DNA from: Solanum dulcamara
Lineage: Eukaryota > Streptophyta > Magnoliopsida > Solanales > Solanaceae
Length of the DNA stretch: 64,000 nucleotides
Assembly: GCF_947179165.1 (NCBI RefSeq)
Contig: NC_077244.1
Span: forward strand, 76,492,144-76,556,143
Direction of reading: 5' to 3'
A program made the position numbers and the translations under genes. Each line of letters begins with the position of its first letter. The stretch's first letter is position 1. The notes below the pieces were generated by a model. It searched no databases. It saw nothing but the letters and a program-made list of their open reading frames with translations, and was not told the origin of the DNA. This document shows, in pieces, positions 46,633 through 59,829 of this stretch.

Positions 46633-47452
46633 CAGGGGCGGATATACGTGGGAGGGTGAAGGTGCCATGACACTCGATCACTGGGCTAAATTTTTGGTAT
46701 GCACAAGGGTTTTTTCAATTAGTAATGATATATATTAAGGTTGGCACCCACAATACTATAGTATTCGCTGGTCTGGTGGATGTTTTTTTCGGGTGCCACG
46801 GGCTGTGTCTGGGTGCAAAAACAAATAGTATCCCGTCTTTGTTATATCCTTTTTTGTCTTTTTTTTCTTCCCTTTTTCATATTTTTCATTGTTTCTCCAA
46901 CGTATATTTATCAAAATTATCTCTTTGATTATTTTTTTTTTGTAATTTTTTTTCAAAATCTCCAAATATTTAATTGAATGTGATTTCAATCTTTTTCCTC
47001 TTTTATTCCTCCAAAATATATTTCATCTGTTAATTTTATTCCTTGTTTTAACCCTTTAAACTAAAGTAATGTAAGGCAAAGGCCTATATATGCTACTTTT
47101 TGATTATTTTTTTCACTTTCATTAAGATTTTTTATTTTTATTTGAATTAATTTTTTTATTACGTATAGGTACTTTGTGAATTTTCATAATGAAAATATTT
47201 TTATTTATTTGTATTATTGATAGGAAGATAAATATCCCGCATACAAGTTGTTTTGTCTTTTCATTTTTTTTAATAGAGATCGTCAATAATTGTGTATTGC
47301 TTATAAAACAAAACTCTTGTAAATTAAAATGAATCAATCCAAAATAGATTGAATTAACTAAATGTGCGTCCTAATTCGATGTTCATCACTAGTGATAAGT
47401 TTGTATTAAAGATACTGACACCCGCAATCTTCGAATTCTGAATTCGCCTTTG
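46633..47452. mobile_element. Non-autonomous hAT element (820 bp)
   Basis: The ends are caggggcggatatacgtggg on the left and caaaggcgaattcagaattc on the right strand (CARRGGCGRA). The 8-bp direct copies ctcacgat (46625-46632) and ttcacgag (47453-47460) match at 6 of 8. CAGGGGCGGA is a common plant hAT terminus. The interior is AT-rich; the overlapping frames at 46725-46989 on both strands are translations of T- and A-rich DNA. Confidence 0.8.
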
Positions 47453-47620
47453 TTCACGAGTGACAAAATAAATACAAAGTAGTACTGCTGATATAGACCT
47501 AGCCTTGTCTAACTTCATCTCATATGATTTCACAACATGATTTCACTCCGACCCTTCTACAGACTTTGCGAGAGTTAAATTTTAGGGAGGGGGGGGGGAG
47601 GTTCCTTTCTAAACTCTAAA

Positions 47621-48354
47621 GGGTTGTTTGGTTTGAAGGATAACACTATATAGTGATGAGATTAAATTACAGTGACACTTAATTTGTTGTTTGGTTGACA
47701 AGTTTGGGATAACTTATCCCGATATTAATAATTAGTGATGAAATAAGTTATACCTCTTCTTGGTTGGTATACTAATCCCGGGATAAAATAGATAAATGAC
47801 AAAAATATCCCTTTAAATCCTTTTTATACCTCACTTTTCAAGTTCATATATATTTACATTTTTTTAATACCATATATAACAACATTCACAACCTTCACTC
47901 CTTATTTTTATGAGAATTCTTCATAATTTTTTTCTATTAAAAAATTACACAATATAATATAAATTTTATTTATAAAATTATTTGACTAATTCTTGTGGTT
48001 ATTTATATTTTGATTTCTCATAAATCATTTTTTACTTTAACAAATTTAAAATAAGAATTCTATTTTAAAATTAAATAAGAAGAAAATTTTATTTTTAAAT
48101 ACATACTGATATCATAGAATGCACACATAAAAATATTTAAATTAAAAAAAGATGAAAGTTTTATATTAAGAATGGATATTGAATAACCAAAACTTGTAAA
48201 AAAATATAAAAAATAAATAAAGTGAAGAGTATTTTTATAGACAAATAACTTATTCTTAAATTTTATGCCATGTAAATTATAAAAAATAATCTCAATATAA
48301 TTAATTCAACATAATTTATCTCATTTTAATTTGCATTCAAATCAAACGAATCCC
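47621..48354. mobile_element. PIF/Harbinger (Tourist-like) MITE
   Basis: The ends gggttgtttggtttgaagg and, on the other strand, gggattcgtttgatttgaatg follow the Tourist pattern GGGNNTGTTTGGTTTG. TAA lies at 47617-47619 (one extra base before the end) and at 48355-48357, matching the TAA/TTA target of Harbinger elements. It is 734 bases, AT-rich and noncoding. A 10-base G run lies just upstream (47588-47598). Confidence 0.75.
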
Positions 48355-48357
48355 TAA

Positions 48358-48773
48358 AGGATGGTCCCGTTTGTGAAAAAAGATGAAGGAAAAACAGACA
48401 AGAAAAAGAAACGTAAGAGAAGGTAGCAGTAAGTGTAATGTGTTCCTTGGTAGCTCCATACATATATCAGTCTAATTCACACAGTCTTAAAAGATTCGTC
48501 TGACTGTTGATCTTTCCATAAATCTGATTTGACTTTAATTTTGTCGTACAAATGTACAAATCATACAACGACAATGGAGTCCACACATAAATTAATATAT
48601 TAATTATTATACCTTTTTTCTTTTCCAAGAAGGTGTATGTTAATTGCTACTTGTACCCATTAATGGTCAATGATAGCCCCAGCGATACGTACAAGGTATG
48701 TCACCAAGTGAAATTTTGCTTCAAACAAAGAATATTGTGTCATCTTAAAATGAGATTTGGTGCATCTTGCCAA

Positions 48774-48842
<69 letters not shown>

Positions 48843-51160
48843 CTACTTGTCATATACTAATTAATAGGTTGATTTTGGCAACTGTACTAAGTAAGCATAT
48901 TGGTTGTTTTGAAGCTTAGTAGCTAAAATGTATTTGCGTGTTTGAGGAGTAGTGAAATAAGATCATTCAACTTGCCTTTTACAATATCCTAGGTTCTACG
49001 ATGATTTGCATTATAACTTCTTATTGATTAGCTTTTTTTGTTTTATCACGTGTTGATTTTATAAATGGGCACACAAATTCAACTTTATTTTATAATATCA
49101 AACATACTAAACTATTTTTGTATATCAAATTATTCAAGTTCCTCGGAAAACAATATTTTAATATAATAAAATGAAAATTAAGTAACCATTTATGAAATCA
49201 ACACTTTTTATCACTTATCACAGAACTAAGAAGTAGTATGAGAGTATGAGGTACCTTACACACGATACGTACAAAATTTTCAAATGCACGGAATTAAACG
49301 CCGTATTTGGTTATATAATGAGTATTCTTTGAATTGCATCCTAGGAAAAATTAAATGATAGTACTAATTCTATTTGAAAAATCAATATGTTTCCACGACT
49401 ATGATTTTCCAAACATTCTAGATATTAATAATAGAAGTTGTCATGATTATATAATAATCTTATATTATTTTAACTATAAAAAATATAGTTTTCAAGAATG
49501 GAGAGAGTACTTTATAGACAAAGAACATCCAACAACTAACCAACTAAATAATGTTCCCTTAAAATTAAGCAACTCAGCATTAAATCAGAACCAAAGTGCA
49601 TACTAAAAAAACTAACAAAAGCTTAAGGGTTGTTGGTCCGACCCTTATCTTTCATTTCATTTTCTCCTAGTTATTTTAATTAATTACGTAGTTGGTTATC
49701 TAATCAAACACTCTTATCTCTTTCACTCAACTCATTGACCTTTTCTTTGCAAATCTTTGCCTTCTAATTTACCTGTCGCATTATTTTTTGAGCCATCTTA
49801 AATATATTCACATAAAATACATGATAAAATTTAATAGTTAAATTTAACTTATATATATTTAGATTTGTTTTCTTGTACAATCCAGTATAATTTAATATAT
49901 TATAGCAGATTATATTATCTTATTTCTTTACTTAATAATTTTATATATTATAAATAGTTATTTATAGTTATCATTTAAGTGAATTATATTCTAAAAATTC
50001 ATACATGATAATTGCTACCAACCAAGGCTGAGCGTGTATATATATATATAGTATATGCTGAATCCTTTTAAATTTTTTTGAATATTTTTGATTTTGCAAA
50101 AGTCTTGAATCTGCTATCGGATCATGTACACAAATTACATCATATTTTAAATTGTTTGTCTTATTTTTAATTTTAGTCCATTCAAAGAATTTCTTTATCC
50201 CTTTTAATTTAATTTTCAATCTAATATATTTAAGACGACACAAAATTAAAGTACATGTCCTTTAATTTAAAAGTACATAATTTTTTTTTAATTTTATGTT
50301 AAACTACAAACAGATAAATAAATTAAAATTATAGAGTAATGGAAACAGAGTAGTTTGACGGGTAAAAAGGCGCCTGAAATAGAGGGGTTGGCGTCTGCTT
50401 TTTTTGGTCCTATTTGAAACTTAAGACCTTTTCTCCTCTCCTCCTCCTCCTGCTTTTTCATTCTGTCTATTTTACGTTATAGGCTAAGCAGTTTCATTTC
50501 ATAATAGTGATTGCTGTTACTTACTTTTATGCCAAAACCCCAATAAATTTCTCATTTACTTATCTCTCCAAAAACATCAGCTGATTTTAGGCCTTTCTTA
50601 GCTTTCAACCTCTGCTTCTCAGCTCAAAATTAGGTGATCCAAATTTCTCTGTTTTTTATTCTGTTAGACTTATCAATTCATTGTCACTTTACTTAATCTT
50701 CTTTTCCTTTAAGATCATGAGGTTTCTTCAATTTGATCTCTGTTTTTAACATTTTAATTGGTATTAGCAAACTTTTGTTCCTCCAAATAATGAATATTTT
50801 ACTGTGAGGAAAAAGGAAAACATTGTATTTGATTACATGATATTTAGTTCTTGATTCCTTGTCAAGTTTTTATCTATGTGGAGCCTTGTTTGATATGAGT
50901 GGCGGACGAGGGTTGGTTCAACATCTGCTATATATAATATATACACATTAAAAAACATTAACCTTGTATATACAATATGATTTTCCGGCCACCCTTTAGC
51001 TCCCCCTGTTTGATATTGTATAGGAAACAAGAAACGGTTACAAGAACAGAGTAGCTCCATGAAGTCTTTATTTTCAACCTCTTTAATTTTCTGGGACATG
51101 AGTTTGATTAAGAAATTTGTACTGGGATTTCTGAATATTGGATGGTTTATTCTTATCAGG
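48358..51160. other. Spacer and promoter region of the TRM-type gene
   Basis: AT-rich, with a (TA)n array at 48776-48838. Near 50420-50640 there is a pyrimidine-rich, GC-richer zone (ctcctctcctcctcctcct, then tctcagctcaaaattag) that looks like the transcribed leader of the gene at 51192. A leader intron from about 50633 (gtgatcc) to the acceptor ttcttatcag ending near 51161 is plausible. Small frames on both strands here are not supported. Confidence 0.5.
48776..48838. repeat. Long (TA)n microsatellite
   Basis: About 31 TA units. The frame running through it gives an artificial Tyr-Ile repeat and is not a gene. Confidence 0.93.
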
Positions 51161-51191
51161 CCAGAGAAAACAGATTAAAAAAATTTATACT

Positions 51192-53745
51192 ATGGGAAAG
51201 AACAAGTGGAGTAGGGATGTAGATCATGAAGATGAGAATATTCATCCAGGTTGTATGTGGGGATTCATACATGCCCTTGGCTACCATAGTTGGCACTCTC
51301 GTGTAAAGAGGAAATCTCTGCCGCGTATAAATGATGGAAGCAGCCATATCAGAAGTAAGTCATCCTTTAAGTATTTTTTGACGCAATCAGTGTAATTTAG
51401 CGTGTTATAATAGGTTACAGTTGCATGTTATTGTTGGTAACTTAATGGGGTTGTGTAAATATTATTGAACTTCCTATTTGAAATATGTGTATTTGTTCAT
51501 TTCGATGTCTAACAAATTCTTGTATTGACCCTTCAATAGGCATTATGGTTAGCCAAGATCCCAGTGAACTTGAAATGCTTTTGGATGATAATGAAAGTCA
51601 GTTTTTGGTAAGTATTATCGAATGCTTGATGAAAAATTTTATTGTAAGTTTATCGGTGTCCAAATGTTTCAATTTTGATGAAGACTAGTGTTGTCATATC
51701 CTTTAAGGTTGATAAGGGCACCAGAAAATCAAAGGGGTCTAACAAAAGGTCTCTAAAAGCTAAAATAAAAGATTTAATTGCTGAGGAGATGCATAAGGGA
51801 AAGAAGAAGTCCAAGCAGAAGAAATCAGGCTCTTCTGATCAATCTAAGTCCCAGAGAACTTATTCCGTTGAACCTATCGAACATGATCTAAATGAAACAT
51901 GCAGTGACAAGAAGCATTCTAATATTTTGGTTCCCGCGAATGTGGAGGATGGAGAATCACCAGATAAGAAACGGATGAATGCCATCAATGTATATGATAC
52001 TTCCACTGATAAGAGTGCTCTAAAATCTCAGCTTAAAGATCATGCTGAGTTACTTTTGGAAATCTTAAGGGAATCAGAAGCAGGATATCAGAATTTATCC
52101 CGCGTTCAGCTGGCTTCAAAGAAAAGGGCAAGATTAACTAAGTCAGGATCATACCCTGTGTCTCATTTGTCGCGAAGAACAAACTTCAAACCAATTAAGC
52201 TTGAGGACAAGAAGAATGAAGTTTGGTCTTCTGCTAAAGGAGAAAGATTGATAGGTGTTACTCGGATGAGATCTTTGTCTAATTATGCAAAGACTCTCTT
52301 CACAAGTTTAGGCCTCCTGGATGATGATGGTAGGAACTTGAAGCTAGACAAGTCATCGAGTTTTGCCTGCCATAATACCAAGGGAGCAGTTGATAATAGA
52401 GAAAATAAAGTAGGCACATTCTATGAAAGCAAGTCAAATGGATATTGTGAGATTGATGAATTTGACATTAGTAAAAATACAATCATGCACAAGAGAAGTT
52501 CCTCTCTAAATGAGTCAATGGATCGATATACAAAATTATTTGAACATAATTTTCAAAAGGAAGTGAACTTGAATCCCTCCAAGAGTTTGAGATTGACTAG
52601 TGAGTATGAGATACCACCATCATTGCCATTTAGAAGGATCCGTTCTCTATCTTATTCCGAATCTTGTTCTCTTCTACCAAACGCAGTGGCTGGTGATGCC
52701 CAATTTTCAGAATGGCTAATTAAGACCGTAGAGGAGAGAAACTCACATATGAGAGCTGAAACTGAGAAAGAAGAGAAGTCGATGTATGCCACTGAAGAGG
52801 CCGGATGTAAAATTGAAAAAGTAGAAGGAGGTGAGGATATTAAGACAGTAGAAGCAGATAATGGAGAAGTCGAAGAACTTTCAGAGATCATCGATGAAGT
52901 AAAGATGTTCAAAGGAATCTCCTATGAAGAACAGGAGATAAAATGCAATGAATCAGTCACAAATGATGTGGTTCCAAATTCAGTATTTTGTTCTAAAGAA
53001 GATATTTCCAGCTATGCAAAGTTCCATATTTCAGAAGGTATGCCTATTTTTTCTCATTAATCATCAAATATTTTAGTTCTTATATATACAAAAGACATTC
53101 TCTTTTATAACTTCCTTCATGATGTTATTCTACATATGAGTTGTAGTTTAATTTGTTTCTTTTGGCTCAGGTTTGGTTCTTAAACAGAATGTTGATGTCG
53201 ATATTCTAGCAAAAACAGATCAACATAGCAAATCTTACAGGAAGGAAAACGCGGACTTGTTTTATGTGAGGGATATTCTTGAGCATTCAGGTTTCTCAAG
53301 CAATTTCTTCAAGACAAAATGGTACTCACAAGCCCAAGTGTTAAACCCTTCAGTAGTTCGAGAACTCGAGTCCTTGTGGCATGAAGAACAAGAATGTTGT
53401 CTAGGGGAATTCGACTTCTGCTGTCATCATCAACTACTATTTGATTTGGTCAATGAGGTTTTAGTCCAAATGTATGATAAATCATTCATATACTACCCTA
53501 AGGCCTTATCCTATAGTTGTCGCGTTCCTCCATTGCTAGAAAATCGAATGAATGAAGAGGTATGCAACAATGTAGGTGCTTTGTTGAGGTTGAAACCGGA
53601 GGAAGAATCAATTGATGCCATTGTGGATCAAGATTTGAAAAAGGATGATTGTTGGATGAATCTTCAGTTAGAAAGTGAATGTTTAGCACTTGAAGTAGAG
53701 GACATGATTTTTAATGATCTTTTGGAAGAACTAAAATGTTTTTGA
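51192..53745 (+). CDS. TRM-type protein with C-terminal DUF4378 (711 aa)
   Basis: Coding exons are 51192-51354, 51540-51607, 51708-53037 and 53171-53745; all introns are GT..AG and the joined frame is 2136 nt. The N-terminus MGKNKWSRDVDHEDENIHPG continues CMWGFIHALGYHSWH. A Lys-rich region (about 78-125) and a long, polar, probably disordered middle (to about 520) follow. The C-terminus (about 552-708) has the DUF4378 pattern: YVRDILEHSGFSSNFF, LLFDLVNEVLVQ and CLALEVEDMIFNDLLEEL. DUF4378 proteins of the TRM (TON1 recruiting motif) family bind TON1 and PP2A in the TTP complex that organises cortical microtubules and the preprophase band. The HPGCMWG start is like the short TRM32/TRM33 members, from memory. 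An in-frame ATG 18 codons upstream (51138) is rejected because it lies in the probable leader intron. The specific function is not known. Confidence 0.9.
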
Positions 53746-54028
53746 GTATGCAGGGTTGCTTGTTTTTGGTTTCTCTTGATTAATTTATGTATATGAATTT
53801 TGGTTTTGCTCAATGTATATATTTACACAAGTTCAGTTGAGTAGTCTGGTATACCTCAATGCAGTAAGAAGGATTGTGTCAAAACTAAGGTCAGTACTCT
53901 CTCTTTCCTTCAATTCGTGACATTCATAAAGAACCATTCTTGGGCTTTATCAAATTAAAGGTTAAACATGTAGTTGGTATTCCTCAACAGGCCTGAGGCC
54001 TAATATGGATCACTTGAGATATGGCTAA
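53746..54028. other. 3' flank of the TRM-type gene
   Basis: Probable 3' UTR to about 53880, then 'ggcctgaggcctaatatgg', which resembles the retroelement-like sequence that resumes after the inserted CACTA-type element at 55888. Confidence 0.45.
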
Positions 54029-54031
54029 GCT

Positions 54032-55887
54032 CACTACACCAAAAATGATCTTTAGCGGCAATTAATGTCACGCCCTGGGAGGGTACCCTAGACGTGGGCG
54101 GCACTCGATCAAGCGAACCATTTGGTCCAATCACACTTTCATTCAGCCACATTCTATCAGCAGAAGACTTAACTCACAAGAATACTATTCATAAATAAGG
54201 CCAAAGGCCAACCATCTATCTAATCAACAACTAGTAGGAATGAAACTAGTCAAAACGAAACAAATCAACACTCTAGTCCATGAAGCCTCTATCAACAATT
54301 TAAGAGGTGCCAATAACAGGTTCATGGCTACCATAAATCAAATAATGGGAAGCTAACTCCAAGCTATAAAAACTAAAACTGCGGTATCCTCCCAAAATAG
54401 GAGGATTCACCAACTAGCTGGAAGCGAATAGATCTTCAACAGTGCGCCTGTTGATGATCTCTAGTACCTGTCTTTGCATAATTTCATGATGCAGGCCAAA
54501 TGACGTCAGTACATGAAATGTACGAGTATGTAAAAGGGTAGAATGAAACATACATCAGGGTAGGATCAAATCAGCTCAGAATCTCAACTCAGAAGAAGGA
54601 ACAACTAAATCAAGATGTCCTAAGTTTAAACAAGAATATGATTTAGACAAGACCAATCATATACAACCCAATCCAATCTATTACAATCCGACTCGGATTA
54701 CTATCAAGACTATTATGGGAGTTTCTCTTATCCGACAACTATCGCTTATGAGCCAGCGATAGTACAACAAACACATACAATCATACTTTGCCAGGGTAGG
54801 AATGAATCAACAATCATGGATCCACAATCAATCAAGTCCTATCATGTCGGGACAGTAATTTGTAAAACATCCAAATTTAATGGTTCAATCCTCTCCTACA
54901 TTTGGCGACGTAGTTATTGGGTTCGATTATCACCCACTCTTACCCAATTCGGTGCTCGATACTCCTCCCAAGATTCAATGCTCATAAAACTCTATCCAAT
55001 CAGTTCAATCTAATCATATCGACATGTCTCATGTGGACCCCTATCAATTTATCAATTTTATCACAATCAAACCTTTCAACAAATCATACTATCCAATTAG
55101 TCCCAAATCATACTATATATATGGCTACACTTTATGAAATAACACATGAAAAGTAATTGTTCAAGAATTCAAGTCATGAAGATTATCAATCAATTAATAG
55201 TATGTAAAGATATTCTAGGGTTTTAGGAAAATTGAGAAAACGTTCGTGGAGGGTTCAAGTCTTTCATAATTTCTATCCAATACATCTATGGGGCATATGG
55301 AAAAACTCAATCCATATTTTAAGTTAGTCTTACATACCTTAAAAGCTCCATAAATCTTGATGAAAAATCTTAACTTGAAGAAGAACAATCAGGGTGACCC
55401 TTAAAGACTCAAAAACCTTTAATTTGATAAGGCATGATCCAACAACTCATTATAATCTAGGAGATATGATCGTTTGAAGGTGACCCTTATGCGAACTCAT
55501 TCGAAAACTTAGCCGGTAGAAATTCTTTGGACTTGGCTTGGTGTTAGAGATCCCTTATAACCCTAAAACACATCTAATACACTTCAAATACTTAGGAATT
55601 GATCCTAACTCATATATACAACTCGAAGTCACCGAGTTCAATCCTACACGCACATGAAGAATCATTCGGGTCTTGGCATAGAAATTTTTGAGGTGTTACA
55701 ATTAATTAACAATAATAGTTTAATTGCCACTAAAAATATCTTTTTAGAAGTAATTAACACTCTTTGTAAATATCGCTTAAGCCTAAAGCAACAATGGATC
55801 TGATGGCAATTAACTAATGTCTGTAAAGGTTTTAGAATTTTTTATAATGTATATTTATTGTCGCTAAAAATTATTTTTGTTGTAGTG
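54032..55887. mobile_element. CACTA-type mini-element, split by a solo LTR
   Basis: It starts cactacaccaaaaatgatct and ends, on the other strand, cactacaacaaaaataattt. CACTAC ends plus a perfect 3-bp target duplication gct (54029-54031 and 55888-55890) fit the CACTA (En/Spm) superfamily. Removing the solo LTR and one 5-bp duplication leaves only about 216 bases. In these, 'ggcaattaa' and 'gccactaaaaa/gcgctaaaaat' style subterminal motifs recur in both orientations. It is non-autonomous. Confidence 0.85.
54066..55700 (+). mobile_element. Solo LTR (1,635 bp) nested in the CACTA-type element
   Basis: It begins TGTCACGCCC and ends GTGTTACA, with a perfect 5-bp duplication attaa (54061-54065 and 55701-55705). 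Nothing inside resembles gag, pol or a primer-binding site, and one LTR-sized unit is present, so it is a solo LTR left by recombination. The strand is arbitrary. Its GC content is higher than the surroundings, and short frames within it (54816-55156) are not genes. Confidence 0.85.
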
Positions 55888-55890
55888 GCT

Positions 55891-56650
55891 TGTAAGGCCT
55901 ATTAGTAGAGGCCATTAAGGATATGAGCTTAGCATACACCATTGGACCAGCTACATGAGTTGATGAAATAAGTTGTTAAGGGGTCGTTTGGTAGAGTGTA
56001 TTAAAATAATACTAAATAGAGTGTATTAGTAATGCTTGTATTGGTTATGCTTGCATTAATTATACATAGAATATTTCTTATGCATTGTTTGGTTTAGTGT
56101 ATTAAAAAATAAAATGCATTGCATAAAAATATTTATTTACAAAAATATCCTCAACAATTATGATAGAAAAGATGTAAAAGGGATTTTGAGGGGTATTTGA
56201 GTTTTTAACCATAACAATACAAACATTAAATCCTCTTGCATTACTAATACCTAGAAATCCATGGTATTAGTAATGCAAGCCTTACTACACAATAGAGTGT
56301 ATTAGTTATGCATGTCATGAAAAAGTATACCAAACAAAGTACTACTAATACACCTAACTAATGCATGCATTATTTTTGCTAATACACTCTACCAAACGAC
56401 CCCTAAGTCTTTTATATCTTGGGCCTAAGGTCCTTTTTATATGATATCAGAGTCAAACTTATTTCTAATCTTGATTTAACTAATTTTGACGGTCATTTTA
56501 TATTGTTAATGCTCCATATGTCCTGCATTAATTGAGGGAATGAGCTAGTTCTTGTCTCCATATGAAAAATCTTGGATAATTTTCATTCCACGAACTATCT
56601 TTTTATGTTAAGTCGGGTCCAAGGTTGCAATCATACTCGTGTTTGCCTCA
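55891..56650 (+). mobile_element. Retroelement fragment interrupted by a Tourist MITE
   Basis: Sequence before and after the Tourist element (taggccattaaggatatgag ... ttgttaa | taagtcttttatatcttggg) joins to ggcctaaggtccttttta, followed at 56442 by TGATATCAGAG. The last is close to the initiator-Met primer-binding site TGGTATCAGAG, as next to a copia or TRIM LTR. The similar end before 42952 supports an LTR-type fragment. The extent is approximate. Confidence 0.4.
55980..56403. mobile_element. Tourist-like (PIF/Harbinger) MITE, 424 bp
   Basis: The terminal inverted repeats are identical over 24 bases (55980-56003 and 56380-56403), starting ggggtcgtttggtagagtgt. They are flanked by perfect TAA copies (55977-55979 and 56404-56406). 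The interior has further complementary blocks (attagtaatgca, aatacac). The intact ends and target make this the best-preserved MITE of the window. Confidence 0.95.
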
Positions 56651-58294
56651 TGTATATATGTGTGCTAAATCTAATTAAATTTGTTTATGAAGTCCTACAG
56701 GAAACGAAATTTTTTCGTCTCACAAAATTGTGAACCCAAAAATTTGTGGATCCTATAAGTGTATGATTTGGATCCATCTGTCAAACGAACAAAAGCCTGA
56801 CATAACTATTGTCAACTGTGTGAGGCAGAAAACAAGGTTTTTCGAGAGGGACTATCTACTAGAGCTGGAAGAAGGTCTAAGGAAAGTAGGATAATAACAC
56901 ATGACGAGTACTAAAACAAGCATATCGTATAGTTAAAATTATAAGTCATTCAACTATCAACTCAAAGCGAAATTTCATATTTAATGGCAGACGTGTCGAT
57001 AGGCTTCATTTTTATGACTATCTCAAATAGGAAACAAATTGTGAAACTGCAATGGAATAATCCCACTGTTGGTAGTGTTTGAAAATAGTGATATATATGC
57101 TCTTCTTTTTTCGTAAAAGATATGTGAAGCATCTTGTTCTCAGAATTTTAAATAGCTAAAAATGGACGAGCCCTTGCTTTATAAAGTAGAACTAGATTGA
57201 TGATCAATGACTACTACATTGGATGGTTAGAAATAAAAGTACAAAAAAGGAACTTTTTTATTTTTCGCTGTATTAAAGAAACAACAGGAGGAAGAGAAAA
57301 TAATATTAACAATGATTTAAGAATAATACTAGATATATTATTTTTTAAATCTTCTATTCTTTACTCGACTTTTGTGACATTCAGATTTTTGGGACCATCC
57401 AAAATGCCAACAACCCACCATTCTATTGTGGGAGTAGTCAACTTCAGCACGTCAGTTTAGTTATCCTCATCAAATCACTTACTTACTATTTTATGGTTCT
57501 AATTAGTTAATAGTTCCCTCTCTTCCAAATCAATGAGGAAGAAAGATATAAGTTGACTCTTCCAAAGAACCAAAAGTGAAGCACTACGTTGTGGCCGGAG
57601 GGACGGAAAAAGAGTATGATTTGGGAAAAAAATTGGGATTTCCAATGTTTATTCATGCTTAACGGGATGCGTTAATCTTAGGATGTTTTATCTCCTAATT
57701 AACCCCATGAGTTTTGAGACGAAGCTTATTTTGAGTCTCGATTAAGAATAGGAGGGACAATTAATTAGTGGCCAAAAGAATTGGAGTGACAACTTTGAAA
57801 ACTAAGTTAATTTGTATTTCTACATAGGCAAACAGAAATAAATAAATAAATTAGGCTAACAGTAGGTGAACTTTTCTTATTAATTTGTTCAAGTTTTGGC
57901 GGAGAATGTTTTCTCATTACTAGACTAGTGGAATATAATTAATATGTGCTAGATAAATTAATCAAGGTTAGCAAAATGATTCGAACATTGCTTTTATTAA
58001 TATTTTTTTTAAATATAATATCATTAATGTAATAAAGGAAATTATTATCATATTACTTTTACTTGATAGAACATATAGGTAACTGGTCTTATTTTAAGAT
58101 TACAAATTATACATCGAAAAACATAGCACATAAATATGGTCTTGTCAATACTGTTAGCAATATCTGTTGATCATAAGCAAATGCAAGTTGCAATCAAAAA
58201 AGAAATTCCCTTTTGACAATATCCCTACAACATGCCTCCAGCTGGATGTCTAACGTATATAATAAGCATATAATTAATTTAAGTTAAATACGTT
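56651..58294. other. Gene-free spacer
   Basis: No supported gene. The frame 57197-57460 has no recognisable domain. A short GC-richer patch lies near 57590. Confidence 0.5.
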
Positions 58295-58560
58295 ACTTTC
58301 TCCATTTCAAATTATACGTCGTAATTATTAGCAATAGTTATTTTAAATTATTTATTGTTGTAAAAGTTCACGACAAAATTATTTCATTTTACTCTTTGTA
58401 CTACTGGTCCTAAAGATTATAGAAACATCTCAAATATTAGTGATGTTTTAATTATTCAAATATCAATAAAGATAAATAGTTAAAAACTTCTTCTAACTAA
58501 TATTTCTTAAAAGACATATAAAAAAGAATCACTACGTATATATAATTTGAGACGTGTAAG
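58295..58560. mobile_element. Stowaway-like MITE remnant
   Basis: The left end ctttctccatttcaaattat plus acgtcg, and the right end on the other strand cttacacgtctcaaattata, resemble each other. TA precedes the left end. It is a relative of the 19821 element by its start. The ends are diverged. Confidence 0.45.
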
Positions 58561-59829
58561 GAAAAATCACCACAAATAAAATATTTAGGAGAGCAAAAGT
58601 CTACGAATTTTGAGATTGATGGCGTAAACCAAAATGGATATCAATTTCAGCAAAGAAAATTTCACCTAAATTTGTGGACTTATTAGGAATGTTAAGATAA
58701 TATTATTCGATCTGATCAATTCTCATTATCTTGAGACTTCAAGGGAAAAAAACAATTTTTCATTGCACTCAAAACAATTGGCTTCATGCCTCAATTCTGT
58801 TTTCAGGGTATTCTTCAACAAAATCTTAAGTTTTTTTTTTAATTAACGGGCATAATATTTTGTATGTTTTCGTTTAATTGGAGAAGTTCTAACAAGTTGC
58901 TCACCAATTTATAAGCTATTAAACAAAAATAATGTATAAAAAGTTGTATGTATTTCAATGTTATCTAGGTACAATAATTACGTCTCAATCACGAATAAAC
59001 CAAATCAATTACATATGAATTTAAACCTAAAAGTTCATGCTTCTGTATTTAAATTCATCTCTATTCAATATTATTGCACCATTTTTCCCCACTGGGTTAG
59101 CACAAATTTCAAGAGATTAATTATAGGTCTTTCGGCACGATTTCTTATGTGATTTTAGGTCTAACTTTTTAGTAAGTTGACTATAATACAAATCATCAAA
59201 GGCTGTGGGAATATGATGAAAAATCTCAACATCATTATTAAAAGGATTAATAATCTTTACGAGAATAGCTAAAAGTAGGTTCGCAGACTTATGAACCACC
59301 TTAAGTTCGGAGGTAAGGTTATGTCTCCCTCCTTATATTTTTATATTTTATGTATGATAAGGCTTGGGAGTGCTACTCAACCCCTGACTGTGCACGAGAG
59401 GTGAGAGCCTCGTGTAGAGTCCCTTCCCGTTAAAAAAAAAAAAAAGAAGCTTCAAGTAGAAGTAGAATTCGAATTTTGAGTTAATTAGAATTCTAGATTC
59501 TAAAAAAATAAAAAATTATTGGATTCTTGATAAATTATTTATACATATTAAATAAATTTTTTAAAGTTTTTAGCAGATAATCCAATTTAGATTTAATAAT
59601 ACATCCCAAAAAAGAATAATCATACTTGTTCAATTTATCTCTTTCAACTTGAATTACATCAAATTATATGGATCCATAATCGATATACTAACTATATTCC
59701 TAATTAAAAAGTACCTCCCATATATTGGATGACTTGATACAACTAGAAGTTGATTGAGTAAATATTTTATCATGAATAAATCATAAAATTTAGTATAACT
59801 TACATAAATCTCATAGTGTAAGGAACAAA
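58561..59829. other. Gene-free spacer with a LINE-like tail
   Basis: AT-rich. At about 59310-59450 there is a patch (tctccctccttatatttttat, aaggcttgggagtgctactc, gagagcctcgtgtagagtcc) that ends in a 14-base A run. Such a patch is compatible with the 3' end of an L1-type LINE, but no coding part or target duplication was found. Confidence 0.35.

Noticed and set aside
48633..48839. ORF with a Tyr-Ile repeat
   Set aside because: Translation of the (TA)n microsatellite.
51138..51191. Upstream in-frame start for the TRM-type protein
   Set aside because: It lies before a likely leader-intron acceptor (ttatcag near 51161), and the conserved MGKNKW start is downstream.
54816..55156. Two overlapping ORFs
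   Set aside because: They lie inside the solo LTR and have no domain.
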